This document shows positions 27,201 to 38,927 of a stretch of DNA of 64,000 nt, in pieces. The notes under the pieces were generated by a model. The model did not search any database and had not been told where the DNA came from. It worked only from the letters and a program-made list of their open reading frames with translations. Within the stretch, counting starts at the first letter, position 1. Every line of letters starts with the position of its first letter. Made by a program: the position numbers and the translations under genes. Location: the NCBI GenBank assembly GCA_958298945.1, contig OY282610.1, positions 36,773,667 to 36,837,666 of the forward strand. The letters run 5' to 3'. Origin of the DNA: Atherix ibis (Eukaryota; Arthropoda; Insecta; Diptera; Athericidae).

Positions 27201-27786
27201 CGTCGGATTTAGTTCGGAGTTACTTCTACACATACCCCAGTGGTATGCGGTCGTTTTAGTACCCGAAGCATAACCCTCAGCCGATTGCTTCTCTCTCTCA
27301 GTAAAAATATAGGTTTTATACTTGTTTGATGTTATTTTTGTTGTAATTTTTTTTTGAGATAGTTTGACCCTCCAAATACTACCCTTTCTTAGTTGTAGCT
27401 TCTTGGGAATAGAACCATCGTGTAGCCCCGGAAATTCCTGACTTGTCCGTGCCTATCTTGGTTACCCTAATCCCCCCTTTAGGCTTCTAGAACAAAAGTT
27501 CTGTTGGCTTGACATTTTCAGAGTGAGCTTTGACGTCGACTGCAACTTTGACGCAGGCTTCAAGGCTCGACCGCAAATTTGAAGTCCACCTAGGTCCTGA
27601 CTTTGACGCTGACCGCAACTTTGACGTGACCGCAAATCTGCCTTTATCCTTTGTTCCCGTCTGAATTAGTCCTGGTGTCCCGCGTAAATTCGTTGCAGGC
27701 CATTTTGTAGGAATTTTCCAACTGCCAGCCATTTTTACGCAATTTCACAGTATTTCTGTACAAGAATTGCTCCTGCATGTATATTA
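24250..27786. repeat. Satellite units 22-24 sharing private variants
   Basis: Only these three adjacent units read CTAGACATTG (near 24571, 25750 and 26929) where the others read CTGGACATTG, and GTCCATAGTTC where the others read GTCCATGGTTC. Linked private variants in a contiguous block point to recent local amplification of one variant unit. Unit 22 also carries the AATTAT variant and ends with a private GCTCTTGC near 25411. Confidence 0.85.
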
Positions 27787-28965
27787 GCATTGGGAAGTGA
27801 CTACTAACACTACTTATTTGTAGTCCTACAATTTCCCCATCCCCCTCTACCAAGGACATCATATTGCCATTACATACACAGGTACAATACAATATTTAGC
27901 GTAATTACGTACTAATACTTGCATTAAATATTTTAGAAAATTGACCATCATACAAACGTTCCACCATACATTGTCAAGCTCAGCAACAACATATACATCT
28001 CAGATATGTTATGCCATGTAGCCAACTATTTTCAAAGCCAGCATCAACATCTTTCGACCACATTGTTATAGTATTAGTGAGTCTAGAGCAATTTCCTTGA
28101 AAATCTGCTGGACATTGTATTCGAAAAGGTACAAGAATATACGTGCATGGAAACTTCTAAATTCACCTTATGTGCGTTGCATTCGTGTGATTGAATAGTT
28201 AATACTACAGCCACCTCCGGCACATCTGCGACAATTTGTCCATGGTTCTATTATATTGATAGGATGTTTAGTTGCATAGATATGGCTGTACGCGTGATAG
28301 TTTTTTGTACAAAGTCGTCATCTAATGCGCACCGTGAAGCAGTGTATAACGTAAATTTTTGCCTAGGTCAGCTCAGAAGCGTCGGATTTAGTTCGGAGTT
28401 ACTTCTACACATACCCCAGTGGTATGCGGTCGTTTTAGTACCCGAAGCATAACCCTCAGCCGATTGCTTCTCTCTCTCAGTAAAAATATAGGTTTTATAC
28501 TTGTTTGATGTTATTTTTGTTGTAATTTTTTTTTGAGATAGTTTGACCCTCCAAATACTACCCTTTCTTAGTTGTAGCTTCTTGGGAATAGAACCATCGT
28601 GTAGCCCCGGAAATTCCTGACTTGTCCGTGCCTATCTTGGTTACCCTAATCCCCCCTTTAGGCTTCTAGAACAAAAGTTCTGTTGGCTTGACATTTTCAG
28701 AGTGAGCTTTGACGTCGACTGCAACTTTGACGCAGGCTTCAAGGCTCGACCGCAAATTTGAAGTCCACCTAGGTCCTGACTTTGACGCTGACCGCAACTT
28801 TGACGTGACCGCAAATCTGCCTTTATCCTTTGTTCCCGTCTGAATTAGTCCTGGTGTCCCGCGTAAATTCGTTGCAGGCCATTTTGTAGGAATTTTCCAA
28901 CTGCCAGCCATTTTTACGCAATTTCACAGTATTTCTGTACAAGAATTGCTCCTGCATGTATATTA

Positions 28966-31900
28966 GCATTGGGAAGTGACTACTAACACTACTTATTTGT
29001 AGTCCTACAATTTCCCCATCCCCCTCTACCAAGGACATCATATTGCCATTACATACACAGGTACAATACAATATTTAGTGTAATTACGTACTAATACTTG
29101 CATTAAATATTTTAGAAAATTTACCATCATACAAACGTTCCACCATACATTGTCAAGCTCAGCAACAACATATACATCTCAGATATGTTATGCCATGTAG
29201 CCAACTATTTTCAAAGCCAGCATCAACATCTTTCGACCACATTGTTATAGTATTAGTGAGTCTAGAGCAATTTCCTTGAAAATCTGCTGGACATTGTATT
29301 CGAAAAGGTACAAGAATATACGTGCATGGAAACTTCTAAATTCACCTTATGTGCGTTGCATTCGTGTGATTGAATAGTTAATACTACAGCCACCTCCGGC
29401 ACATCTGCGACAATTTGTCCATGGTTCTATTATATTGATAGGATGTTTAGTTGCATAGATATGGCTGTACGCGTGATAGTTTTTTGTACAAAGTCGTCAT
29501 CTAATGCGCACCGTGAAGCAGTGTATAACGTAAATTTTTGCCTAGGTCAGCTCAGAAGCGTCGGATTTAGTTCGGGTTTACTTCTACACATACCCCAGTG
29601 GTATGCGGTCGTTTTAGTACCCGAAGCATAACCCTCAGCCGATTGCTTCTCTCTCTCAGTAAAAATATAGGTTTTATACTTGTTTGATGTTATTTTTGTT
29701 GTAATTTTTTTTGGAGATAGTTTGACCCTCCAAATACTACCCTTTCTTAGTTGTAGCTTCTTGGGAATAGTACCATCGTGTAGCCCCGGAAATTCCTGAC
29801 TTGTCCGTGCCTATCTTGGTTACCCTAATCCCCCCTTTAGGCTTCTAGAACAAAAGTTCTGTTGGCTTGACATTTTCAGAGTGAGCTTTGACGCCGACTG
29901 CAACTTTGACGCAGGCTTCAAGGCTCGACCGCAAATTTGAAGTCCACCTAGGTCCTGACTTTGACGCTGACCGCAACTTTGACGTGACCGCAAATCTGCC
30001 TTTATCCTTTGTTCCCGTCTGAATTAGTCCTGGTGTCCCGCGTAAATTCGTTGCAGGCCATTTTGTAGGAATTTTCCAACTGCCAGCCATTTTTACGCAA
30101 TTTCACAGTATTTCTGTACAATAATTGCTCCTGCATGTATATTAGCATTGGGAAGTGACTACTAACACTACTTATTTGTAGTCCTACAATTTCCCCATCC
30201 CCCTCTACCAAGGACATCATATTGCCATTACATACACAGGTACAATACAATATTTAGCGTAATTACGTACTAATACTTGCATTAAATATTTTAGAAAATT
30301 GACCATCATACAAACGTTCCACCATACATTGTCAAGCTCAGCAACAACATATACATCTCAGATATGTTATGCCATGTAGCCAACTATTTTCAAAGCCAGC
30401 ATCAACATCTTTCGACCACATTGTTATAGTATTAGTGAGTCTAGAGCAATTTCCTTGAAAATCTGCTGGACATTGTATTCGAAAAGGTACAAGAATATAC
30501 GTGCATGGAAACTTCTAAATTCACCTTATGTGCGTTGCATTCGTGTGATTGAATAGTTAATACTACAGCCACCTCCGGCACATCTGCGACAATTTGTCCA
30601 TGGTTCTATTATATTAATAGGATGTTTAGTTGCATAGATATGGCTGTACGCGTGATAGTTTTTTGTACAAAGTCGTCATCTAATGCGCACCGTGAAGCAG
30701 TGTATAACGTAAATTTTTGCCTAGGTCAGCTCAGAAGCGTCGGATTTAGTTCGGGTTTACTTCTACACATACCCCAGTGGTATGCGGTCGTTTTAGTACC
30801 CGAAGCATAACCCTCAGCCGATTGCTTCTCTCTCTCAGTAAAAATATAGGTTTTATACTTGTTTGATGTTATTTTTGTTGTAATTTTTTTTTGAGATAGT
30901 TTGACCCTCCAAATACTACCCTTTCTTAGTTGTAGCTTCTTGGGAATAGAACCATCGTGTAGCCCCGGAAATTCCTGACTTGTCCGTGCCTATCTTGGTT
31001 ACCCTAATCCCCCCTTTAGGCTTCTAGAACAAAAGTTCTGTTGGCTTGACATTTTCAGAGTGAGCTTTGACGCCGACTGCAACTTTGACGCAGGCTTCAA
31101 GGCTCGACCGCAAATTTGAAGTCCACCTAGGTCCTGACTTTGACGCTGACTGCAACTTTGACGTGACCGCAAATCTGGCTTTATCCTTTGTTCCCGTCTG
31201 AATTAGTCCTGGTTTCCCGCGTAAATTCGTTGCAGGCCATTTTGTAGGAATTTTCCAACTGCCAGCCATTTTTACGCAATTTCACACTATTTCTGTACAA
31301 GAATTGCTCCTGCATGTATATTAGCATTGGGAAGTGACTACTAACACTACTAATTTGTAGTCCTACAATTTCCCCATCCCCCTCTACCAAGGACATCATA
31401 TTGCCATTACATACACAGGTACAATACAATATTTAGTGTAATCACGTACTAATACTTGCAATAAATATTTTAGAAAATTGACCATCATACAAACGTTCCA
31501 CCATACATTGTCAAGCTCAGCAACAACATATACATCTCAGATATGTTATGCCATGTAGCCAACTATTTTCAAAGCCAGCATCAACATCTTTCGACCACAT
31601 TGTTATAGTATTAGTGTGTCTAGAGCAATTTCCTTGAAAATCTGCTGGACATTGTATTCGAAAAGGTACAAGGATATACGTGCATGGAAACTTCTAAATT
31701 CACCTTATGTGCGTTGCATTCGTGTGATTGAATAGTTAATACTACAGCCACCTCCGGCACATCTGCGACAATTTTTCCATGATTCTATTGTATTGATACG
31801 ATGTTTAGTTGCATAGATATGACTGTACACGTGATAGTTTTTTGTACAAAGTCGTCATCTAATGCGCACCGCGAAGCAGTGTATAACGTAAATTTTTGCT

Positions 31901-32081
31901 TAGGTCAGCTCAGAAGCGTCGGATTTAGTTCGGGTTTACTTCTACACATACCCCAGTGGTATGCGGTCGTTTTAGTACCCGAAGCATAACCCTCAGCCGA
32001 TTGCTTCTCTCTCTCAGTAAAAAGATAGGTTTTATCCTACAGTATTTCTGTACAAGAATTGCTCCTGCATGTATATTAGCA
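28966..32081. repeat. Diverging edge of the satellite, units 26-28
   Basis: Unit 26 has several private changes (for example TTTAGTGTAA near 29077, TTTACCATC near 29121, GACGCCGAC near 29892). Unit 27 shares some of them (TTCGGGTTTA, GACGCCGAC) and adds more. Unit 28 (31324-32081) has the most, including changes in an otherwise fixed CGTAATTACG palindrome. Unit 28 also lacks about 427 bases: GGTTTTAT at 32028-32035 is followed by CCT and then the unit tail from 32039. This is the classic picture of an array edge escaping homogenisation. Confidence 0.9.
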
Positions 32082-32129
32082 GTTTTAAATGTTTATGTAT
32101 GGCTTGCTATAGCCACTAATTATTTAATC

Positions 32130-32330
32130 ATGGCGGACTACACGATTCAACAACCGTTTAATAATAGACACAGAATTTTTAAGTGAATGTCTGCATAAAC
32201 AAGCAAAATTACGGGTTATAGGATGAAAAACAATCACAAGAGCTCCAGCATTCGGAAAAACTTACTGTCTGCTGTGGATTTTGGTTGGGTGGTATTATGC
32301 TTTTCGGCAACCCAGAAATTTTTTGCGCTA
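32130..32330 (+). pseudogene. Remnant of a Tc1/mariner-like transposase, internally deleted
   Basis: Two protein fragments lie on the plus strand 49 bp right of the satellite end. The first (32130-32186) starts MADYTIQQ and stops after 18 codons; it resembles the start of arthropod transposases that carry an N-terminal helix-turn-helix region. The second (about 32225-32300) reads EKLTVCCGFWLGGI, very like the EKVTVWCGFWSGGI-type segment in the DDE region of the same family. The middle of the gene is missing, and no intact catalytic triad or terminal repeat was found. Family assignment rests on these two motifs only. Confidence 0.5.
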
Positions 32331-33229
32331 CCAAAAAACTAGTGCTCTTGATTTCTTATGTGGTTCTCCAAAGACACTCCAACTTTTTGAAAGTCGAACT
32401 CGAGGATTTGCCAAATTTAAAATTTGATAGTAAATCGTTGCTTTAATTTTCGCTGTTTCATATTTTCCCGGTAAGGGGACTACTTCTGGGAGAAGTGGCC
32501 TACGGGTCTTGGTGAACCAGCGGTACTGAGTCGGTCTAGCAGTGTCTAGGAATTTACAAGGTTCCTTACTGTAGCTCTTTGAATGAGGGTACCGACCAAG
32601 TATTCTTTAAACAAGACTCGTACCACAGGGATCAGGTGTCCCATGGTGTTGAAATACACTGCGCCTGATCAAAGACATGAGGTTCTTTAGCTGAAACGTA
32701 GTGGCTGTGGTTTAATATCTACTTCGGGGATCCTGTCTTAGAACTGAATGTGAGAGGACACCACGATTAGTGCAGATGATAACAAAGGTGTAGGTAGGCC
32801 TTGCTATCAAAAGTTATGGTAGCTAGCTTGCAACTGGCAACTTACTGTTAGCAATGGTGGGATTCAATGGACTGTTCAATTCATTCATGCATGAAACACG
32901 GAGGAAGGTTAATAAAGATGGTACAATAGAGTAGGCATAATTAAGCTACATGCCATGGATGGAAATTGAATGAATGAAGGTTTACTTATTGGAAGAGAAA
33001 GTAGCGGATTCACATTGCCAAGAAGAAAACGGAAAAAGAGCGAAAAATAAAGGTGTATCATACTAGCTGAGAGATTTGTGTTGAAGGAGAGCTATGAAAG
33101 TGTGTTCTGAGTCAACCTTTCGTGGGAAGGTAAAAAAACTGAGTATTCTATGCGTGATGTCCACGAGTATTCTATGCGTGATGTAAATTAGGTTTTATAA
33201 TTGTATCGTATATTAAAAGTAGTAGAGCG
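32331..33229. other. Unassigned moderately GC sequence with a 20-bp direct repeat
   Basis: There is no convincing reading frame. Base composition is closer to the transposon remnants than to the AT-rich flank, so it is probably more decayed mobile DNA. A 20-base segment starting GAGTATTCTATGCG occurs at 33141-33160 and again at 33165-33184. Confidence 0.5.
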
Positions 33230-34709
33230 TTTGTCCAGTAGTCTAAGAAGTTGTCGGTAACGTCTAGTGGCTCCAAGTTTTTTTAGTCCTAGTATGTGGG
33301 TTCCATGTTAATCTCTTGTCCAGGTAAAGTGGCAAATAACATACTTTATCATATTGTGGAATCATGTTGCTATTAAGGTCTCCTTGACAAAGTATGAAAG
33401 TAATGTGAGCACTCTTCTGTTCATTTACCCTAACTCTCCATCTTTTAAACCATGATTGAAGGTTGTGGATGTGGGATTTTAAATTTTTGGAAGCTATGTA
33501 AGGATTTGTCTGGGTAGCAAGTATGGCCTTATTATCTGCATAAATAGTAATGATAGTATTAGGATCAGATGGGATATCATGGGTAGAAAAATGTAATATA
33601 AAATGGGACCAAGAATACTACCTTGTGGGACAGGATAAAATTTCCAAGGATTCTGATTTAATTGCAACTTGGAAATGACGTTAGGAGAGATATGAATTTT
33701 TAATAAGGTAGTATGTTGAAGGAAGAAAGCTCTTGAGTTTCACGAGGAAACCACGATCAGAAGCTCCCAAGCTTCTAAAAATACTCCTGGGCAATACTCT
33801 TTCCTCTTAAGAGAGGATACAATGTGATCAATAATGCGATGGCATTGCTGGATTGCTGGTGATCAGGAATAATTCAGGATCACCAAGTTGGTGATCAGGA
33901 ATAATTTTTTCATTAACTAAGACTAGGTAGAAAAAATGGGATCATTTTAATGACAGAAAATTTCCAGACGAAGAGAAAATACGGTTTGCGCAGGATATCA
34001 TTGAAAATGTATATAATTAAAACTAAAGTTTTTCGAGAAATTTGCTTCAGGATAGGAGCTGTTATTAGATCATAACCAGGAGCTTCTTTATTGGAAAGGC
34101 TCAGAATAGAAGATTTAATTTCTGAGGTCTTGACATTTTTGGCAGGAAGACTCATAGGAATTGGGAGCAAAAGTATTTACCAAATGTTTAGTACCCAGTT
34201 ACTGTCATGTTGTTTCAGGCGGTGTGATGTTCTTTATGTATGGGAGTATTCGTCTAGTGGCTTCATATAAAGAAATATTGTTACTAAGCGATCTTGTATA
34301 AATGTTATGCCGCCTATTATAGTGCCTTTTAATTTCCATATTCAGTTCAGTTTGAAGTCGGTTAAGTTTCTGTTTGTAGCTAGGCATTCGTAAGCGTTGC
34401 CACTACTTAATTAATGTACGTATATTAGTTGAAAATTTTTATTGTTGTGGTTGTGTCGTATTGTAAGAGATGTAAGTGGTTGTGACTGCAGGTTGTATAT
34501 ATATAATGAGGTCATTTACAGTATAATTTACAATATATCGTTTACTGTTTTTAGAGTTCGTTTTAAGTCATTTTCTGTTGGTCTAATTTGTTTCTAAATA
34601 TGTTCCAATCTATTTTGCCATTTATGAGCCTAGGATGAAGAGTCTTTAAGATTGGCTTAGAATTAAGGGTAAGGAGAATAGGACTATGATCAGAGTTTTG
34701 ATATAAGCT
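33230..34709 (-). pseudogene. Jockey-type non-LTR retrotransposon ORF2: endonuclease end and reverse transcriptase (decayed)
   Basis: Reading the minus strand from high to low coordinates gives, in domain order: the endonuclease end with NSDHSP (about 34680-34697); a basic linker (34205-34387); the reverse transcriptase start with NKEAPGYDLIT near 34060-34090; a GPI-type segment after a degenerate PxGS near 33605-33630; the catalytic box YADN (33531-33542) where active enzymes have YADD; and a downstream stretch reading LPLYLDKRLTWN (about 33310-33350). Order and motifs fit the Jockey clade. Frameshifts and stops are frequent and the box has lost an aspartate, so it is dead. The 5' part continues on the far side of the mariner pair, at 36835-36985. 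Confidence 0.8.
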
Positions 34710-34711
34710 TA

Positions 34712-35580
34712 GATCCGCTGTTTTTTTGTCAAAAAAAACACATGTTTTTTTTCATAGAAAACTAAAACAAATTTATTCAAACTACTTGCCCTCGCCAGCT
34801 ATGTGTACACATTTTTCACATCTCTCGTGCAATTTGGGGATACCACGCCAAAAAAATTCCTTCTCTTTCGAGGCAAACCTCGACTACCACCTCATCAAGC
34901 CATTTTCGGACATCTTCGTAAGAATCGAAGTGCTGTTCAGCGAGCGCGTTGCCCATCACAAAAACAGGTGGTAGTCAGAAGGAGCCAGGTCTGGTGAATA
35001 ATCGGGGTGGGGTGGCACCTCCCAGTTTAGTGTCTCCAAGTAGTTTCGGACGATGGTGCGTTGTCGTGGAGAAAAATCAGCTTTTCTTGTCTTTATTGAT
35101 AATTCGTCCTTTTTTCATGCATAGCACGGTGCAATTTTATCAGTTGTTGGTGGTAGCGGTGGGTATTGACAGTCTCACCAGGTTTCAACATCTCATAATA
35201 GACGATACCATACTGATCCCAGCAAACGCACAGCATAGTCTTCCGTCCGAAGCGATTTGGTGTTGGGGAAGATGTTGATGGTTGGCCTGGACCAACCCAT
35301 GATTTCTTGCGTTTAAGATTCTCGAAATATATCCACTTTTCATCGCCTGTCACAATCCGATGCAGGAACGACTTTCTTTTTTTGTCTGGCGAGCGAGATT
35401 TCGCATGTGTTTTGGTATCTGCCTATCGTTCAATTCATGCGGCGCCCATTTTCCGATCTTTTCGGACGCATGGAAATGGCTGGTTGAATAACACCCAATT
35501 GCTCTGCGAGCATATTTTGCGTTTGGGTATCGTCTTCGTTCAAAAGAGCTTCCAATTGATGGTCCTCAACACCAAAAGAA
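34712..35580 (-). pseudogene. Mariner transposase of the mauritiana (Mos1-like) type, 5'-truncated and frameshifted
   Basis: The minus strand encodes, in order: EALLNEDDTQTQNMLAEQLG (about 35480-35550), the first catalytic aspartate in MTGDEKWIYFE (near 35320-35353), CWDQYGIVYYEMLKPGET, HDNAPS with the second aspartate (near 35060), YSPDLAPSDYHLF with the third (near 34980-35020), and a C-terminal RGIPKL-type end near 34840. The segment between HDNAPS and the next box is shortened, and several frameshifts and a stop interrupt the gene. The N-terminal DNA-binding part is missing. Its low-coordinate end abuts a TA at 34710-34711 within the Jockey element. These motifs match the mauritiana subfamily (D,D34D). 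Confidence 0.85.
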
Positions 35581-36822
35581 AAACGAAAATTTTGGAAAGG
35601 TGGCAATTTATTTCTCCACATAATCTCCTTCAAGCTCGATACACTTGGCCCAGCGATGCTCTAACTTTTTTAACCCGTCCAAAAAATACATTTTCTCGAG
35701 GGAAGCAAAAAGGCCTCCGTGGCGACGATGACCTCCTCATTCGACCCAAATCTATTCCCGGCGAGTGATTTTTTCAGGTTTGGAAACAAAAAGTAGTCAC
35801 AGGGGGCCAAATCTGGAGAGTACGGTGGATGGGGCAGCAATTCGTAGCCCAATTCGACCAATTTGGCCATGGCGACGGCTGAGGTGTGAGCCGGCGCGTT
35901 GTCGTGGTGGAACAGTACTGTTTTCTTCGCAAGGCGGGGCCGCTTTTTCTTCAATTCGACGTGAAATCTGCCCAATAAGTCAGCATAGTAGCGCCCCGTG
36001 ATTGTTTTACCCTTCTCGAGGTAATCGATGTGGATCACACCTTGTAAATCCCAGAAAACGGTGGCCATCACCTTTCCGGCGGATCGAACAGTCTTCGCCT
36101 TCTTCGGAGCACGTTCGCCGGGTGAAGTCCACTGTTTCGACAGTTTCTTGGTCTCTGGTGTGTACCAGTGAATCCATGTTTCATCGACGGTCACGAAACG
36201 ACGCAAGAACTCCGCTGAATTGCGCTGAAACAGCGCCAAACACGTCGCCGATGTGGTCTAATGGTTGCTCTTGTTTTCCGGTGTGAGCACCGCGGCACCC
36301 ATCTCATGCCCAGTTCTTCGTGTAGAATATGATGCACCGTTCCTACTACGATGCCCACAGTCTCAGCTATCTCGTGAACCTTCAATCGGCGGTCTGCCAA
36401 CACGAGATTGTAGACTATTTTTTAACGTTTTCCTCTGTAGCAGCCGTTTTCGGGGTACCTGGGCGTGGCTCATCAAAAACCGACGTGCGGCCACGAACAA
36501 ACTCGTTGAACCAATTCTTGACGGTCATCATCGAAGGAGAAGAGTCACCATACACAGCATCCAAGCGATCTTTGATTCCGCTGCCCGTTTTCCCTTCCAA
36601 AAACAAGAATCTAATCACCGAACGATATTGTTCTTTTTCCATTTTTGTGCAACCGACCGACACGCTCGCTTTCAAAGGCTCTCAAAAAAAAAAACTAATG
36701 AAGGGAATCGACTGAAACTTTGACAGTAGGCTACTAAAAGAATGTACTGCACGATGGTAATTTTCTTTTGTGACAGCAGTTCCATTAGGCGGTGAGGCTA
36801 AGTACTTGTTGAATGACCCTCG
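35581..36822 (-). pseudogene. Second mariner (different subfamily), nearly full-length transposase with frameshifts
   Basis: The coding region runs from ATG at 36642 (MEKEQYRSVIRFLF) to a TAA at 35608-35610 (ending CIELEGDYVEK); the span is 1035 bp, near the usual 345-codon mariner length. The helix-turn-helix region is followed by VDETWIHWY, HHDNAPAHTS and YSPDLAPCDYFLFP, with 34 residues between the second and third aspartates (D,D34D). It is broken by single-base deletions near 36418 (in an A run) and 36275, an in-frame TAG, and a shift near 35695. The 5' end has a terminal-repeat-like GAATGACCCTCG ending at 36822 beside TA (36823-36824). The 3' terminal repeat is missing and the element runs into the mauritiana-type mariner. 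Confidence 0.9.
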
Positions 36823-36834
36823 TACGCTCACTCA

Positions 36835-36985
36835 CGCCATCTATGACCAAACAACGGATTTAAGTTTATACCTCTGATAATGAGGTAATTGAAGATATCA
36901 GGTCGTTTTGAACTAGAAGTTGCGGACAGTATATGTTGGATTTGGAAGGAAAGTTATTTGGTATAATGTATGATATTGCAATTTC
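36835..36985 (-). pseudogene. Endonuclease fragment of the split Jockey-type element
   Basis: The minus strand reads SSKRPDIFNYLIIRGI, matching the ARPDILDIxxxKGI segment that lies just before the SDH motif in Jockey-type endonucleases, preceded in another frame by YIIPNNF. It sits immediately beyond the 5' end of the mariner pair and in the same orientation as the SDHSP-containing piece at 34680. One element was therefore probably cut by the mariner insertions. Confidence 0.6.
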
Positions 36986-38652
36986 TAAATAAAAAAAATA
37001 TAAATAAATAAATAATTCAACAAAAACAATTTAAATAATAATGATTTAATTTATAATTTCTTATTTCTAAACGAACTTTCTTTTCATTATTATTAATTAA
37101 TTTTTTTACTTTTCAAAAGAAGTCAGTTGTCCTGATTTGAAAGTTTTTCTTTTCTAAGTGTATTCCCGCATAAAAAAAAATGTATTGTAATAATTTCTAT
37201 TAATTATAATTTTATAAATTTATGGAAAAATGGGAAAAATGTTGACCATCACTGTGTATCCTATGAAAAAGTGAACAAGTAATAGTGGTTGGTGTGTGTT
37301 CATGAAGATTATGTGTATGTGAATTATCGGAAAATTTGTGGAAAACTCCAATCGTCTCTTCTCAATTCTGTCTATCCAAATGCCTATTACCACCGACCGT
37401 TCTTAGTATAAATGCTATTAATAAAATAGTAACGATAAGTTTGATTATATTTTACAGTAAAAGTATTTGTTATGGCTCTTCGATCTAAATATAGACCTAC
37501 ATATCTAGGTGTACATAGTTGCACTTACGTGTATGTATGCATTCTCTTATGGATACATATACATCTAAGAACTGTGGGATAAACGGGGCCTATATTGGGG
37601 GTAGGGTTTCGAATATAAATTTAAATTTACAGTTTAAATCAAGTGTAAAAAGGAGAGAATCGAACAGTTCAAGATATTGTGTTATGTGTTTTTTTAGAAT
37701 TCGTTTAATTTCGTCCAAACAGATTCGATATATTGTTCAGATTTTTTTCCTTCTTCTAATTGTTGATATTAATTGTATAAAATAAAAATGAAATTAGCTT
37801 TGTACAAGTGTGTAGAAGAATTGATGATCATAAGGATTATTAATGAGAAAGCAAATAAGTCGAATGGGCCTCTTTTGGTTGGTTGCTCTTTAGAAGTATT
37901 GATAGATTTGGGGTATTATTGAAAAATTAAGAGTGGGGAAAAATTTATGATCATGTTTAAAGTAAATGAGAGAGTATATGGGGATAAAATATTCTTGGTT
38001 TTTTTGTTTCTTTTTACGATCAGTAAGCAATCATTTAGAATAGTTTGGGAAAGGGGAATAATAGGTAGTACAAGATACAAAATTGGGATCAGGAAAGTTT
38101 CAAGTGCTGTGTTTTTTTTTCTTCTTCTAAAAAGAAACAAATAAAACAAAATAAGAATATTATTTATTTTTATAATTAATTATTTTTCCGATAGTCTTCT
38201 CGGTTTTATACTGCTTTGTGTGTGTGTTTTTTTTTTTGGTAATTTTTTTTTTTATGATTAAAAAAAAAATTATTTCCCTTTTTTATTTTTAAATCTTCCA
38301 CTATATAAACATATATGCACACATGCATACAAATATATGTGTATGTACTATAAAAAATAGATTTGATTGTGTATTTAAAAAAAAAATACTATCGTTATTT
38401 GTTATTTCATTCTTCCATTTCTCTCTTTTTATCTGGCTCTGTCTTTTTGTCTCTCTCTCTCTCTATATATATATAATATACTAAATTGCATACATACATA
38501 TCTGCACGCATAGGCATATTTATAAATACATACTCATATATAGATACATCCGTACATAAGTGCGTTTATACATGCATTTATTATCCCTCTCATATCTTTT
38601 GAATTTCGTATTTTATATTTTTATTTAATTTTATTTTCATCTATTTTTGTTT

Positions 38653-38696
<44 letters not shown>

Positions 38697-38893
38697 GGGG
38701 CTCAACCGACTAATATGACTATCTAATGAAATTTTCTGAATTGAGTCTAGAGTTGAATGCTAAACGATACGAAACTCTCAGATTTAAATAAGGCAGCTCT
38801 TTAAGAAAATTTCAAAATATACAAAAGTAATTGATAAAAAAAATTTATAATAACTAAATTATAATTAAATTAATAATAATAATCAATAAAACC

Positions 38894-38927
<34 letters not shown>

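Larger units (their letters stand above)
4207..28965. repeat. Homogeneous core of the satellite, units 5-25
   Basis: Twenty-one consecutive units are all exactly 1179 bp and nearly identical. Visible differences are single bases: CTAATTATTT instead of CTACTTATTT in units 14, 20 and 22; TATACCG instead of TATAACG at about 15379 in unit 14; GATAGCTTTT at about 22405 in unit 20; and the shared variants of units 22-24 listed separately. This pattern is expected of recent local homogenisation by unequal exchange or conversion. Assembly copying of identical units cannot be excluded from sequence alone. Confidence 0.93.
1..32081. repeat. Satellite array, 1179-bp unit, 28 head-to-tail units
   Basis: The same sequence recurs head to tail every 1179 bases. 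Taking GCATTGGGAAGTGACT as the arbitrary unit start, units begin at 1, 1180, 2358, 3069, 4207, 5386 and then every 1179 bases to 31324. Twenty-four units are exactly 1179 bp; unit 2 is 1178 (one T fewer in a T run), unit 3 is 711, unit 4 is 1138 and the last unit is truncated inside. The array continues off the left edge, so its true size is unknown. The right end is sharp: after the first three bases of a would-be 29th unit (32079-32081) the match stops. The unit is clearly less AT-rich than the flank. It resembles no rRNA, histone or transposase sequence I recognise, so I call it a non-coding satellite. Short reading frames occur on both strands in every unit but look like chance. Confidence 0.97.

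Noticed and set aside
1..32081. CRISPR array or rDNA spacer as an explanation for the tandem repeat
   Set aside because: The whole 1179-bp unit is repeated without unique spacers, and no rRNA sequence lies at the border.
35307..36723. Long plus-strand open frames across the mariner pair
   Set aside because: They are antisense shadows of the minus-strand transposases, which carry the catalytic motifs.
37519..38144. Open frames of 65-88 codons in the AT-rich intergenic region
   Set aside because: The products are low-complexity, without motifs, and overlap frames on the other strand.
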